A DNA stretch of 64,000 nt, taken from IMG/VR virus record IMGVR_UViG_3300044796_000657, positions 1-64,000 of that record; one strand, 5' to 3'. The notes under the pieces are model-generated. The model searched no databases. It was not told the DNA's origin and saw only the letters and a program-made list of their open reading frames with translations. Positions 8,771-17,230 of this stretch are shown here, piece after piece; the stretch's first letter is position 1; each line of letters starts with the position of its first letter. The position numbers and the translations under genes were made by a program. This stretch comes from a virus.

Positions 8771-9220
8771 ATGCCACTCAACAAAACTTTTTTGCTCGCT
8801 GCCGTCGCCCCGCATACCGAAGGGTCAATGCTCTTAGTCATTGACTCTCTTGACGATTTCGTAGTTAAGTTCAAGGAATACTACGCCAAGAAACGAGAAT
8901 TCATGTTGGCTGGCGTTCCAAAATACTACGCTCATAAGCGAGATGAAGAATGGGGCAAGACCTGCGATAAACGCACCAAACTGGAAAAGAAATTCATCGC
9001 TGACAACAACAACAAGCCGTTCGACTTCGAGTTCGAAACAGGTTGCCGTTACAGTAAAGATGACACCGTTATCGCTGGCTACTTCTATGACAACGTTAAC
9101 ATCTTTCTGGAAAAGAAACGCTGTACCGATCATCGTGACGATTGCCACTGGTATATTGTCCGAGAATTCATGAGTGATCTACCAACCGGAACCCACTACC
9201 TCGGCGATTATTGCGCATAA
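8771..9220 (+). CDS. Unknown 149-aa soluble protein
   Basis: ATG at 8771 preferred over a TTG at 8762. Lys- and Asp-rich with three Cys in the C-terminal half (RCTDHRDDCHW) that could bind a metal. No recognisable family. Confidence 0.55.
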   Translation: MPLNKTFLLAAVAPHTEGSMLLVIDSLDDFVVKFKEYYAKKREFMLAGVPKYYAHKRDEEWGKTCDKRTKLEKKFIADNNNKPFDFEFETGCRYSKDDTVIAGYFYDNVNIFLEKKRCTDHRDDCHWYIVREFMSDLPTGTHYLGDYCA

Positions 9221-9231
9221 AGGACATTAAC

Positions 9232-9384
9232 ATGAGTTGCGGTTGCTACAATCCAGAATCCAAAAAATGCCTATTGGTAGTGATGATTTTCATCCTCGTA
9301 GGTATCGTTATCACCATTATGGCGTGTAATCCCGGCACCGCAAACACCAAACAAACTTCTCAAATTTTGTCCGGAAAACAATAA
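9232..9384 (+). CDS. 50-aa membrane peptide with Cys-rich start
   Basis: Begins MSCGCYNPESKKC, then a hydrophobic helix (residues 14-31) ending AC and a polar tail. Start follows AAGGACATTAAC. A similar Cys-rich start is seen in the peptide at 20510. Function unknown. Confidence 0.6.
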   Translation: MSCGCYNPESKKCLLVVMIFILVGIVITIMACNPGTANTKQTSQILSGKQ

Positions 9385-9394
9385 GGAAGTTGAC

Positions 9395-9808
9395 ATGTTA
9401 CGACTCATGAAGTATGGTACCCTCGGCCTGATCCTCTCATTCTGCAGCTACGCAGGATACAACAAGATTTCCTCCAAGATCAGCACGCCGGAAGGTATGA
9501 AGATCGAGGTGCGAAACAACAAGTGCCGCCTTCTCGCTCCAGACGGCAAGGTGCTGCTGGAAATGGAAGCCGATGGTACTTCCTTCACAGTTAACAGCGT
9601 CAGCACAGCGTTCGGTACACACGTGCAGGGCAATCGTGTCCGTGTCATTGATGAAGACGGCACAACGACCCTGTGCGACATGGACTACAACGGTAAGATC
9701 ATCACCGTGACCAACATTCACGGTTTAAAGGTCAGCGATGTAGACATTAAACTCCATATGGACAAAAAGACCGGAACCTTGGCCGGAATCTCTATCCCCA
9801 AACTGTGA
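9395..9808 (+). CDS. Membrane-anchored beta-rich protein (137 aa)
   Basis: Hydrophobic N-terminus (residues 5-20) then a soluble part rich in alternating strands (GNRVRVIDEDGTTTL, DVDIKLHMDKK). Looks like an extracytoplasmic beta domain on a membrane anchor or signal peptide. No family recognised. Confidence 0.6.
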   Translation: MLRLMKYGTLGLILSFCSYAGYNKISSKISTPEGMKIEVRNNKCRLLAPDGKVLLEMEADGTSFTVNSVSTAFGTHVQGNRVRVIDEDGTTTLCDMDYNGKIITVTNIHGLKVSDVDIKLHMDKKTGTLAGISIPKL

Positions 9809-9811
9809 GTT

Positions 9812-9919
9812 ATGAGTAAATCCCGAAAAGACCAGAAAAAACACCGACGCAAAGTCGCTGGTACACAAAAGGGAAAATCCGAACACAGCAAGCGGAACAA
9901 AAGAAGGAACAGAAAGTGA
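9812..9919 (+). CDS. 35-aa very basic peptide
   Basis: About half of the residues are Lys or Arg (begins MSKSRKDQKKHRRK); likely to bind nucleic acid or be disordered. The stop overlaps the next start as GTGA. No clear ribosome site of its own beyond GAG four bases upstream. Confidence 0.5.
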   Translation: MSKSRKDQKKHRRKVAGTQKGKSEHSKRNKRRNRK

Positions 9920-10407
9920 AATTCCTTGCAGTCGTTTACACAGATGTTATTTTGGACACTGATAAAGACTCGCCGAAAGGCTGGCAGTCTTTCTTCAAAG
10001 ATCCGAAAAATATGACAAAAGAAGAGATTGCAAATTTCTTCGCATCGTTTTATGACTTGAGAGACAAAGAGTACACCATTGTATCGGATGCTATCGCCGA
10101 CCGACAAAGCGAAGATGATGCCGATTATTTGGTGGAAAAAGACAAAGGGAGTATCCCTTCATGTGAAGCAAAACCCCTCAGTCTCAACGAATTGTTAACT
10201 CTCGGAACACTCATGCAGCGGTGGATACTCAATCATTGGCCGTATGAGTCCTGTGGCCTTACTGAGTTTATCGATGCGAGGGAAACTTACTCTCTGATCC
10301 AACGGCATTGTGGCTTCCCAAATGAAGCAACGCCGAATCGAGAGGAATTCAAGAAACAACACGAACCTTTTTATTCACTTGGGGAAAAAGATCAAACGGT
10401 GATTTGA
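9916..10407 (+). CDS. Unknown 163-aa protein
   Basis: GTG start within GTGA overlap with the basic peptide. Acidic, soluble, mostly helical; no motif recognised. The GGAAC just upstream lies inside the preceding gene. Confidence 0.6.
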   Translation: MKFLAVVYTDVILDTDKDSPKGWQSFFKDPKNMTKEEIANFFASFYDLRDKEYTIVSDAIADRQSEDDADYLVEKDKGSIPSCEAKPLSLNELLTLGTLMQRWILNHWPYESCGLTEFIDARETYSLIQRHCGFPNEATPNREEFKKQHEPFYSLGEKDQTVI

Positions 10408-10420
10408 AACTAAATAGGTC

Positions 10421-10776
10421 ATGGAATTCAAACGATACATGACAGAGTCCGTGATAAACCAAATAGTTTATCACGGAACCAACAGTAATTTTCGGAAGTT
10501 CAGCCTTGCGAAGTCCACCTATGGCTTCATTTGGTTTAGTTCCGATAAAGACTCGATCATCAGAGGCGAGTCTGGCGCACAAGTACCAAATACATTCTGG
10601 AATTGAAAGTTAACATCCAAAAGGCAGCAGGTTGGAAGGAATATGACAACCTGATGACAGGACAGTTAAAAAGCCAAGGATACGACGGCGTAATCTTGCC
10701 AGATCCGGATGGAACCTTTGTCGGATATGTGTTCAGTCCAGAGCAAGTTGAAATTGTAGGTAGAACTAAGGCTTAA
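10421..10776 (+). pseudogene. Frameshifted ADP-ribosyltransferase-like gene
   Basis: The first frame encodes IVYHGTNSNFRKFS and GFIWFSSDKDSI, then stops at 10606. A -1 shift near 10590 reopens a frame (LELKVNIQ...GYDGVILPD...YVFSPEQVEIVG) to the stop at 10774-10776. The order YHGT-x-x-F, a Ser-containing strand, then GYDGVI and VFxPxQ is that of the ART/PolyVal-type ADP-ribosyltransferases found in phages and toxins. One missing base near 10589-10592 would restore a protein of about 119 residues with VPKYILEL at the join. Either inactivated, a sequencing error or a programmed shift. Confidence 0.55.
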
Positions 10777-10787
10777 CGGAGAAACTC

Positions 10788-11189
10788 ATGATCTGGTTCC
10801 ATTTTGTATCTATGATCCAATACATGATCATGTTGATTGGATCAAGAATGGAAAGGGTGTGGGAAAAGTTCACACCCCTACGACAAAAGTACTTCGGCCC
10901 AAGATTGAGCTGGTCAATGCGATGGCGAGTTGAAAAGGAATGGAAGTTTGAATATCCCGGCCTCAGTTTGAAACATTGCCCTTGGAGGATCAGTAGCGAC
11001 GGATACGAGTGGTACTGGCAAAATGGACGATGGAGACCAGAATTGCCAGCAGTTGGCGGCATCCTTCACAGAGCCTCAATTGGCTTTGATGGTGTCGTTC
11101 ACAGTGAAACCCAAGAATACACCGATGAAGCAGGTGTTCGCCATATAAAACGATGGCAGAAAAGAATCCCCACAATCAAGTATTTTTGA
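10788..11189 (+). CDS. Unknown 133-aa Trp/Arg-rich protein
   Basis: Hydrophobic start (MIWFHFVSMIQYMIMLIG), then a basic, Trp-rich body. ATG preceded by CGGAGAAACTC. Possibly membrane-associated. Function unknown. Confidence 0.6.
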   Translation: MIWFHFVSMIQYMIMLIGSRMERVWEKFTPLRQKYFGPRLSWSMRWRVEKEWKFEYPGLSLKHCPWRISSDGYEWYWQNGRWRPELPAVGGILHRASIGFDGVVHSETQEYTDEAGVRHIKRWQKRIPTIKYF

Positions 11190-11232
11190 TGGTGACCGCC
11201 TTCAATATCTTTAACTCAAAAGAAAGTCAACA

Positions 11233-11559
11233 ATGACCAGCAATGACCGCAAATGGATCTTCGACGCAATTGAAGCTATCGCACAAGAAACCGACCACCC
11301 CATCCTGCACGAGGACGCCGACCGTTTCTTTAAATGCGTAAAAGAACTGAAGGCCGAAAAACTCGACAAACTGTATCTCGTAACCAACGATGGGTCTATC
11401 AACTCCGTTTGCACGAGCGAACAAGCCGCCGCCGAAGCACTGGTCAAGGCAGGGTACTTCAAAACTAAAGAAGAAGTTACTTCGCACTTTGAAAAAAACA
11501 ACGATTTCCCATATATCCAAGAAATCCCCGCCAACATCGTTGTTAGCATCGACTGCTAA
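11233..11559 (+). CDS. Unknown 108-aa acidic protein
   Basis: Helical, acidic, no membrane segment; ends IVVSIDC. Lies seven bases before the tRNA-Lys gene and is probably on the same transcript. Confidence 0.6.
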   Translation: MTSNDRKWIFDAIEAIAQETDHPILHEDADRFFKCVKELKAEKLDKLYLVTNDGSINSVCTSEQAAAEALVKAGYFKTKEEVTSHFEKNNDFPYIQEIPANIVVSIDC

Positions 11560-11565
11560 CCCAAA

Positions 11566-11638
11566 GACTTCGTAGCTCAGTTGGTAGAGCAGCAGACTTT
11601 TAATCTGCGGGTCGTGGGTTCAAGTCCCACCGGAGTCA
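11566..11638 (+). tRNA. tRNA-Lys (anticodon UUU)
   Basis: Complete cloverleaf: acceptor GACTTCG/CGGAGTC, D stem GCTC/GAGC, anticodon stem GCAGA/TCTGC around loop CTTTTAA, T stem GTGGG/CCCAC with TTCAAGT. CCA is not encoded. It reads AAA/AAG, the favoured Lys codons of these AT-leaning genes. Confidence 0.95.
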
Positions 11639-11652
11639 TTAGGAGAGTTGAA

Positions 11653-11841
11653 GTGAATATCATTCGTTGGTTCGTTGGTTTGTTCTGGGGTAGAGAAGTG
11701 ATGCAGATCAAAAAATATCCACGAAAGATTAATGACCGCATTAATGCGGCGGAATTTAACTATTTGGTACACGGCATAGACCCCGATTCCGAATTCGAAT
11801 GTATTTACAAAGATTTGATTGAAGAAGTTAAACCTTTATAG
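11653..11841 (+). CDS. Unknown 62-aa protein
   Basis: GTG start after AGGAGA just behind the tRNA. Hydrophobic start (NIIRWFVGLFWG) then a polar acidic part. Function unknown. Confidence 0.55.
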   Translation: MNIIRWFVGLFWGREVMQIKKYPRKINDRINAAEFNYLVHGIDPDSEFECIYKDLIEEVKPL

Positions 11842-11851
11842 GAGACTGCTC

Positions 11852-12094
11852 ATGAATTTCGCTGAAGGCGTTGCAGCCGAACAAATGATGCGTCTTTCAA
11901 TTAGGGTGAAAAACAGCCACGGCTTCCGAACCGGCATTGAGAACTATTGCCAAGCCATGTTTGGAATGGACGGCTTGATGAAGATTAAGAAAAAATACGA
12001 ACACAAACTTCTTGACGAAGAAATGGCACAATACGCTGCCGACTCAGAGAAGTTCATGAACACCATTCATCATGATGTGTGTGAGGCTGAGTGA
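11852..12094 (+). CDS. Unknown 80-aa helical protein
   Basis: TAGGAGACTGCTC precedes ATG 11852. All-helical, charged. GTGA overlap with the next gene. Confidence 0.6.
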   Translation: MNFAEGVAAEQMMRLSIRVKNSHGFRTGIENYCQAMFGMDGLMKIKKKYEHKLLDEEMAQYAADSEKFMNTIHHDVCEAE

Positions 12095-12417
12095 AAACTT
12101 CATTGAGCGAATTCGTTGAAGAATACGGCGTAACCAAGCTAGAAGCTATGGTTATTTGGGGTGCCATTGAACACTGTGGCCTACCCGAAACCCGACCCAA
12201 ATTCAAAAGCACGATGGATGATTACATGGGCATGTTTGCCGATGGTGTTAACCGCCGCATTCTTAGGGATAAAATCCAAGTGCGTGATGAAGCTCATTAC
12301 GAAGAATTGTACAAGCATTACCGAGATGAAATCTTCATCGACAAATACGGCATGACTTTCCGTCAATGGATGGACGGCAAACAAAACCAAAAAGGTAAAA
12401 TTAAAAAACGAGGTTAG
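12091..12417 (+). CDS. Unknown 108-aa protein
   Basis: GTG start in GTGA overlap. Helical with a basic Lys-rich tail (NQKGKIKKRG) that may contact nucleic acid. Function unknown. Confidence 0.6.
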   Translation: MKTSLSEFVEEYGVTKLEAMVIWGAIEHCGLPETRPKFKSTMDDYMGMFADGVNRRILRDKIQVRDEAHYEELYKHYRDEIFIDKYGMTFRQWMDGKQNQKGKIKKRG

Positions 12418-12419
12418 TA

Positions 12420-12707
12420 ATGGGCCAGTACATCCGTAAAGCCGACATAACCCACCGAAGCTTTACGGGTTATCGTGTTAGGATCATGACACCTGTTGCC
12501 ATCATTGAGCAGCGAGATTTCCGCACTATGTCAGACTTGTTAATATACAAAAACAAGTTTGAAAAAGCCATATTGCCTTCCAATACGCCAAAACAACGTA
12601 GACAACTTTTGGATGCATGCGACCTAGAAGATCACTACAATTTTGCAAGTCTTGAAGTCCACGAACATACCATCGATGGCAAAGTCTATCTCATGGAGTG
12701 GAAATAA
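12420..12707 (+). CDS. Unknown 95-aa protein
   Basis: Starts two bases after the previous stop, with GAGG upstream. Basic N-terminal half, mixed structure. Not recognised. Confidence 0.55.
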   Translation: MGQYIRKADITHRSFTGYRVRIMTPVAIIEQRDFRTMSDLLIYKNKFEKAILPSNTPKQRRQLLDACDLEDHYNFASLEVHEHTIDGKVYLMEWK

Positions 12708-12719
12708 TATAAAAAAAGC

Positions 12720-12748
12720 TTGACAAATGATCAAGAATATGTTCTAAT
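12720..12748 (+). promoter_or_regulatory. Sigma-70 promoter ahead of the tRNA-Arg unit
   Basis: TTGACA (12720-12725), 17-bp spacer, TCTAAT (12743-12748). It drives the gene at 12783 and probably the tRNA behind it. Confidence 0.7.
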
Positions 12749-12782
12749 AGAATTTCACTTAACGTTTCATAGGAGATCAATT

Positions 12783-13169
12783 GTGAAAGAACAATATCTT
12801 GATGAGATTATGGCCGATTTCAAAAAGAATGAACCGAAACGCAAGAAGACATTGCGTGAAATGATGGCCCCCCTTTATAGTGTCGAAGACATGGATGAGG
12901 ACGAAGTTAAACTCGGCCAAGAAGTGTTAGAGCGTTCCGTGGACATTTCTTTCAACGCTTTCACCGAAGTTGCCAGAGAAGTGTACGACAACACGTACAC
13001 CGAAGAAGAACTTCGAATCATTCTTGAATGCCGCAAGAAATATCCGTGGATGTCCGAAAAGAGCGACATCGTAGATCACGAAACCAGAAAACGCCTCGAA
13101 ATCGCTGCGGCGCCACATGTTGCCGCACTTAAAGAAGAATTCGCCGACCGCCTCGAAGCCCTTGATTGA
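12783..13169 (+). CDS. Unknown 128-aa acidic helical protein
   Basis: GTG at 12783 follows AGGAGATCAATT and the 12720 promoter; the longer frame begins inside the promoter and is rejected. Strongly helical and charged, with likely coiled-coil stretches. Followed by tRNA-Arg 21 bases on. Confidence 0.65.
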   Translation: MKEQYLDEIMADFKKNEPKRKKTLREMMAPLYSVEDMDEDEVKLGQEVLERSVDISFNAFTEVAREVYDNTYTEEELRIILECRKKYPWMSEKSDIVDHETRKRLEIAAAPHVAALKEEFADRLEALD

Positions 13170-13190
13170 ACTACCATACGCATCGATTAA

Positions 13191-13263
13191 GCACCCGTAG
13201 CTCAACTGGAAGAGCAGCCGATTTCTACTCGGCAGGTTGGGGGTTCGAGTCCCTTCGGGTGTA
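13191..13263 (+). tRNA. tRNA-Arg (anticodon UCU)
   Basis: Acceptor GCACCCG/CGGGTGT, D stem GCTC/GAGC, anticodon stem GCCGA/TCGGC around loop TTTCTAC, T arm with TTCGAGT and two G-U pairs in its stem. Anticodon TCT reads AGA. No encoded CCA. Confidence 0.92.
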
Positions 13264-13282
13264 CTTTACAAGGAATGTTAAT

Positions 13283-13504
13283 ATGTTATTTGAAGAACTC
13301 AAAACTGGCCAAGTATTCTGTTTCAACGACGGTCGTATGTCGGAAGCAGAAACACGGTTGCCATTCGTCAAAACCAGTGACGTTGCTGCCCGGCTATTGG
13401 TTGTATCCGGACACAAATGCGAATCATTCGTAGACGACAACTGTTTGGGTTACTCTGTGCGTACTGACGTAAAAATGGACTCTACTCAATGGACAGGGAA
13501 ATAA
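13283..13504 (+). CDS. Unknown 73-aa protein
   Basis: ATG after AAGGAATGTTAAT, 20 bases behind the tRNA. Compact mixed alpha/beta, no motif known. Confidence 0.6.
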   Translation: MLFEELKTGQVFCFNDGRMSEAETRLPFVKTSDVAARLLVVSGHKCESFVDDNCLGYSVRTDVKMDSTQWTGK

Positions 13505-13506
13505 AT

Positions 13507-13920
13507 ATGTCCTACGAATTTGAACAAGCACGAATGCAATCCGAAGCATTCCTACTGCGATGCCGGTATGAACGAAGTGACGCACGAATGCAAATGCTTC
13601 TCGTCGTTGTTCCATGTGCATTACTAGCCATTCTCTGTGCAATTCTTCTGGCTATTCAGATGGCCTTTCCCACACCAAAACCGCCCGGCCCTCCAACCAC
13701 ATACTTCCTAGAAGGGACACAAGCCCGTGCCATTAACTTGGAACGCTCCTTAAATCCTTATCCCGAAGAAAAATACACCGAACAACCCGATCCATCCAAA
13801 GAAGCGATGCGACAAAAGTATTTTCCAGATATGCCGCCACAAATGACAAGACGCTATCAGGAAACCGGTCATCGTCGCCAAGAATGGTTCAAAGGATACG
13901 ACTCAAAGGAGCAGCCATGA
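13507..13920 (+). CDS. Single-pass membrane protein with Pro-rich tail (137 aa)
   Basis: A helical charged N-terminus of about 25 residues, transmembrane helix (about 28-52), then PTPKPPGPPTT and a polar tail. ATGA overlap with the next gene. An in-frame ATG at 13489 is a less likely start. Possibly spans the envelope. Confidence 0.6.
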   Translation: MSYEFEQARMQSEAFLLRCRYERSDARMQMLLVVVPCALLAILCAILLAIQMAFPTPKPPGPPTTYFLEGTQARAINLERSLNPYPEEKYTEQPDPSKEAMRQKYFPDMPPQMTRRYQETGHRRQEWFKGYDSKEQP

Positions 13921-14285
13921 TCACTTTAAGCAACGGCGACCGATGGATCATTGACGATAAAGAAATTGAGGGCATTTCCTACGAGGATGCCCAAGCCGCC
14001 AAAATTCCGGCAACCGACATTCGTGAATTCGTCAACAGGTTAGTTAAGGGGGATTGGTATCTTGCCAGAAAGTGGGTGCCAGAAATGGGCGGATTTTGGG
14101 ACGCCAATTTCAAAGCCAATGATGAAGTTTTGGATAGTGTCTCAACCGCCAAAGTCCACACGCCATTCTTTCAAGCGTACGAAATGCCTTGGGATGAAGT
14201 TCTAGTTGTCGGCAGAGATTCCGATGGATTCAAGATTACAGTGTACGAGAACCGGGCGGCGTTTCAAAAAGTAGTGAGCTTCTAA
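13917..14285 (+). CDS. Unknown 122-aa soluble protein
   Basis: Begins MITLSNGDRWIIDDKEIEG; AAGGAG lies in the end of the previous gene. Compact alpha/beta protein without a recognised motif. Confidence 0.6.
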   Translation: MITLSNGDRWIIDDKEIEGISYEDAQAAKIPATDIREFVNRLVKGDWYLARKWVPEMGGFWDANFKANDEVLDSVSTAKVHTPFFQAYEMPWDEVLVVGRDSDGFKITVYENRAAFQKVVSF

Positions 14286-14389
14286 TGAATGGATTGGTTC
14301 AAATTGATGATGGTCAGATATAAGAAGAAAAGTTAACCTATTGCTTTTCGGGGTATTTCTAATTCCGCAAATCTTTGCCAAGGTGTCTC

Positions 14390-15100
14390 ATGATCGGTAG
14401 CTCAACCACCATCTTCCAACGTGGCAACAACGTTAACGAAGTCCATACCACGGGTTCGTTCGGTGGCCTTTTCGCTCCACAGGATGAAGCCGAACGTGAA
14501 AAACTAATCGTTCAAACAGCCGAAGAAAAACAATGGAAACCCGAAGCCATTGTTGACGATGCCGAAGTCAAAAAGATTGTCTATGCTACGAGCATCAACC
14601 CCGGCAGTGAAGGTTACCACAAGTTTGCGGGCGACGGCGTTACCGTTATCAATCTTTCGGGCGATCCTAACCTCTACAATCCCGCCAAGGAAAAAGCTGA
14701 AGCCTATCGCATCAAAAGAGAAAAACGACAAGCGGGTTTGGTCAAAATTAAAGAGCTGCATCTCGCAGAACTTGTCAGTTTGAGAAAGATGGTTCCAGTT
14801 GGTCAAGTTGATATAGAAGTCACACTCACATTGCCGGTCACCGTTGAGTTCACCATCCACGGTCCACAAACCCCCAACATCATCGTGGACGGCAAAGACG
14901 GCAAACCTCGTCAAGCAAGTTACGCTTGGGAGGTACTCAATCGGGAAGAAATATACAAACGATCTGAACTCCAAGCCTTCATGAATTGTCCACATCGCAA
15001 AAAATACCACGACCGCTGTAAAGAACTTGACACTCTTTATGAGCTTAGGGATGGTGATAGTAGCGATGCTGCTTATTGGGCAGAAAAGGAAGAAAACTAA
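14390..15100 (+). CDS. Unknown 236-aa protein
   Basis: ATG at 14390 after AAGGTGTCTC. The N-terminal third is Gly/Asn-rich, then a charged helix (KEKAEAYRIKREKRQAG) and a beta-like part with GPQTPNIIVDGKDGK. No assignment. Confidence 0.6.
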   Translation: MIGSSTTIFQRGNNVNEVHTTGSFGGLFAPQDEAEREKLIVQTAEEKQWKPEAIVDDAEVKKIVYATSINPGSEGYHKFAGDGVTVINLSGDPNLYNPAKEKAEAYRIKREKRQAGLVKIKELHLAELVSLRKMVPVGQVDIEVTLTLPVTVEFTIHGPQTPNIIVDGKDGKPRQASYAWEVLNREEIYKRSELQAFMNCPHRKKYHDRCKELDTLYELRDGDSSDAAYWAEKEEN

Positions 15101-15130
15101 AAGTCCAAAAACCTCAATTAAGGTGCTCCA

Positions 15131-15679
15131 ATGTCCTTCAAGAACAGCCGTGATTTTGCCGAAGAAAGCTTGGATCTCGATAAGTATTTTCCGGTATTAA
15201 ACACCGAACAGGCTATTAGTTTGTTATACCGGTTAGAAATTGCGGTTGGTCAGACTGTCAAGCCCCGTGAAAACGAATGGGGATACATTCCTTATGCTTA
15301 CGGCCACTTCGCCAGCGCAATCAAGGAATTCACCACACCCGATAGCAAATACCTAGAAGTAGGTTGTGGACTCGGTACCAAACTTCTCATCGCCCGCAAC
15401 ATTGTCGGCATTAAAGACGTAACCGGCTTGGAAATACAACAAGACCTCCTCACCATCGCCAAGTCTATGATTTGGAAAGATGAAAAAATTAAGTTGCTTC
15501 ATCAGGATGCCGCTACCTACAAGGATTATAGGAAATACGATTTGATCTACACGTATGAGCCAATCGACTCCTTATCTTCCAAGATTGACTTGAAAGATAT
15601 TATTCAGAGAAAGATGAAGAAGGGTGCGATTCTTCTCTATGCTTATTGTTCAGGGTCTATCGAGATCATCAAGGGGTAA
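15131..15679 (+). CDS. Class I SAM-dependent methyltransferase
   Basis: 182 residues. Motif I YLEVGCGLGT near residue 78, the ribose-binding acidic residue in TGLEIQQD, the DAAT segment after motif II, and motif IV region YDLIYTYEP. The fold is complete but small, lacking a target-recognition domain, so the substrate (DNA, small molecule or protein) cannot be told. Motif IV is YEP rather than the DPPY of DNA adenine methylases. Confidence 0.75.
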   Translation: MSFKNSRDFAEESLDLDKYFPVLNTEQAISLLYRLEIAVGQTVKPRENEWGYIPYAYGHFASAIKEFTTPDSKYLEVGCGLGTKLLIARNIVGIKDVTGLEIQQDLLTIAKSMIWKDEKIKLLHQDAATYKDYRKYDLIYTYEPIDSLSSKIDLKDIIQRKMKKGAILLYAYCSGSIEIIKG

Positions 15680-15757
15680 CCCCAATAGCTCACAAGGTTC
15701 CCGAAACGACACAAAGCGGTATCCCCAATAACCCAATAGTTAACCAAAAGACACAAC

Positions 15758-16081
15758 ATGAACCCCACAGCATTCATTGAACGAACACAAGCCATCACCA
15801 TAGATGATCTTTCCCACGGTAAAACAACCGGCCAAATCGTATTGTCCACGATCAGCGAAATGGGGGAGTTTTGTGAAGAATTACGCATTGAAGAAAAAGT
15901 ATTCAGCCACGCCCACAAAGTCCCCGATGAAGGGACATTGGGCGAAGGCGTGGATGTGGTGATCTGTGCACTCGCCCTCTACTTCAGTCGCCCCGGAAGC
16001 AGTATCGAGCATCTCACCGAATACGGAATGAAAAAATTGGACAAGTGGGCCGGACAAATATCCAAAGCAGCGAAAGGTTAA
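15758..16081 (+). CDS. MazG-like NTP pyrophosphohydrolase
   Basis: 107 residues. The signature of the all-alpha NTP pyrophosphatases is complete: E37-x-x-E40 in SEMGEFCEEL and, 22 residues on, E63-x-x-D66 in LGEGVDVVICALALYF. These bind Mg2+ and cut nucleotide triphosphates or ppGpp-like alarmones; phage versions are common. Next gene follows after two bases. Confidence 0.75.
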   Translation: MNPTAFIERTQAITIDDLSHGKTTGQIVLSTISEMGEFCEELRIEEKVFSHAHKVPDEGTLGEGVDVVICALALYFSRPGSSIEHLTEYGMKKLDKWAGQISKAAKG

Positions 16082-16083
16082 CA

Positions 16084-16353
16084 ATGAGCGAAGAACTCTA
16101 CGATCTTGTACGCAAGGTCAAAAATCATGAAACCATCCTCATGACCGATACCCTCAAAAAAGTGACGCACCACAAACGTCTCGTTGATAAAACCCACCCC
16201 AAACAAATCAAGGGCAACCGGGCAACCTATTCCATTCGACTTGCCTCCACCGGTTCCCAAAAATACAAGAAGCCGCCAAACACAATGGATTTAAGCGGAG
16301 ACGGTCAAGGTGGGCCTCGTCTCATTAAATGGGATAAAAATAAAAAGAATTAA
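16084..16353 (+). CDS. Unknown 89-aa basic protein
   Basis: ATG at 16084 follows the MazG-like stop with AAAGG upstream. Rich in Lys and polar residues, no membrane helix. Possibly nucleic-acid binding. Confidence 0.6.
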   Translation: MSEELYDLVRKVKNHETILMTDTLKKVTHHKRLVDKTHPKQIKGNRATYSIRLASTGSQKYKKPPNTMDLSGDGQGGPRLIKWDKNKKN

Positions 16354-16354
16354 C

Positions 16355-16383
16355 TTGACTTTTCATTCCGAATATGGTCTAAT
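16355..16383 (+). promoter_or_regulatory. Sigma-70 promoter
   Basis: TTGACT (16355-16360), 17-bp spacer, TCTAAT (16378-16383), 22 bp before the ATG at 16406. The -10 equals that of the 12720 promoter. Confidence 0.7.
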
Positions 16384-16405
16384 AGAAATCAATGGAGGAT
16401 TTGCT

Positions 16406-17077
16406 ATGTGTCCGTGTAATGAATGCTTCAAGTGTAATTGTGGACTCGGAACGACTTTCGAAGGCGGCATGGTTTGCGTTAATTTCAAGGTAGCCGGAGA
16501 ATGCAAATGCCCCATTGGTGCCAAAACCGTCGCATCCGACCTTATCGATGGTTTTCAGGAATTCAACCGGGAAATGGAAATTCCTGATAAAGCATCCCAC
16601 GAAAAAATTACGAAAATCACGGAAATCCTCTACCAAAGCAGCTTTTGGAAAGCCGATCTTGCCGAGCGATACAAAGTCCTACGAAGCGTCTATATCGCCC
16701 TCCAAGGAAAAAAATACTTCAATTCAATAAGCGATCAACAATACTGCAGTTTTATAATTGATGAAGCCATTAATTACGACAACCATCCCACGATGAGTAA
16801 ACTCTTCGTAGAAATCTTCGACATACATTCGGGCATCGCTCAAATCATTCTTCGCCGTTGCCGTAATGTTGCCGGAAGACTCGCCTATGCCGAAACATGG
16901 ATCGGCAAGAAAGTCGCATTGAGAAGCGGTCAACCCTTCAAGAGCGGACTTAAGCAAAACACCGTCAAAGACGTTGTGGAAGTTGAAAACAAAGAAAAAC
17001 CGAAACAGTGTTGGGCCTTCGTATTTGAAGAAGATCCGAGTACGATCAATGTTAACGACTGTGATTGGACATTATGA
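16406..17077 (+). CDS. 223-aa protein with Cys-rich N-terminus
   Basis: ATG 16406 follows GGAGGATTTGCT. The start MCPCNECFKCNCGLG has five Cys within twelve residues and more follow (CVNF, GECKCPIG), suggesting a metal-binding head. The rest is helical. ATGA overlap with the next gene. Unknown function. Confidence 0.65.
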   Translation: MCPCNECFKCNCGLGTTFEGGMVCVNFKVAGECKCPIGAKTVASDLIDGFQEFNREMEIPDKASHEKITKITEILYQSSFWKADLAERYKVLRSVYIALQGKKYFNSISDQQYCSFIIDEAINYDNHPTMSKLFVEIFDIHSGIAQIILRRCRNVAGRLAYAETWIGKKVALRSGQPFKSGLKQNTVKDVVEVENKEKPKQCWAFVFEEDPSTINVNDCDWTL

Positions 17078-17223
17078 TACAAGAGATTACCCCTATCTTC
17101 GTTAAAAACGGAGCCACGTTAATAGGATACATCTATTACTTGGGAACAGGACAATGGTTTGTTGCCACAGTGGCAAATTACTGGTCCCCACCAAGGTGTG
17201 CCAAACGTATTTGTAATTATTGA
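17074..17223 (+). CDS. Unknown 49-aa peptide
   Basis: Starts in the ATGA overlap with the previous gene. Begins MIQEITPIFVKNGATLIGY; short beta-rich peptide with a Cys pair near the C-terminus. Confidence 0.45.
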   Translation: MIQEITPIFVKNGATLIGYIYYLGTGQWFVATVANYWSPPRCAKRICNY

Positions 17224-17230
17224 GGTTTTT

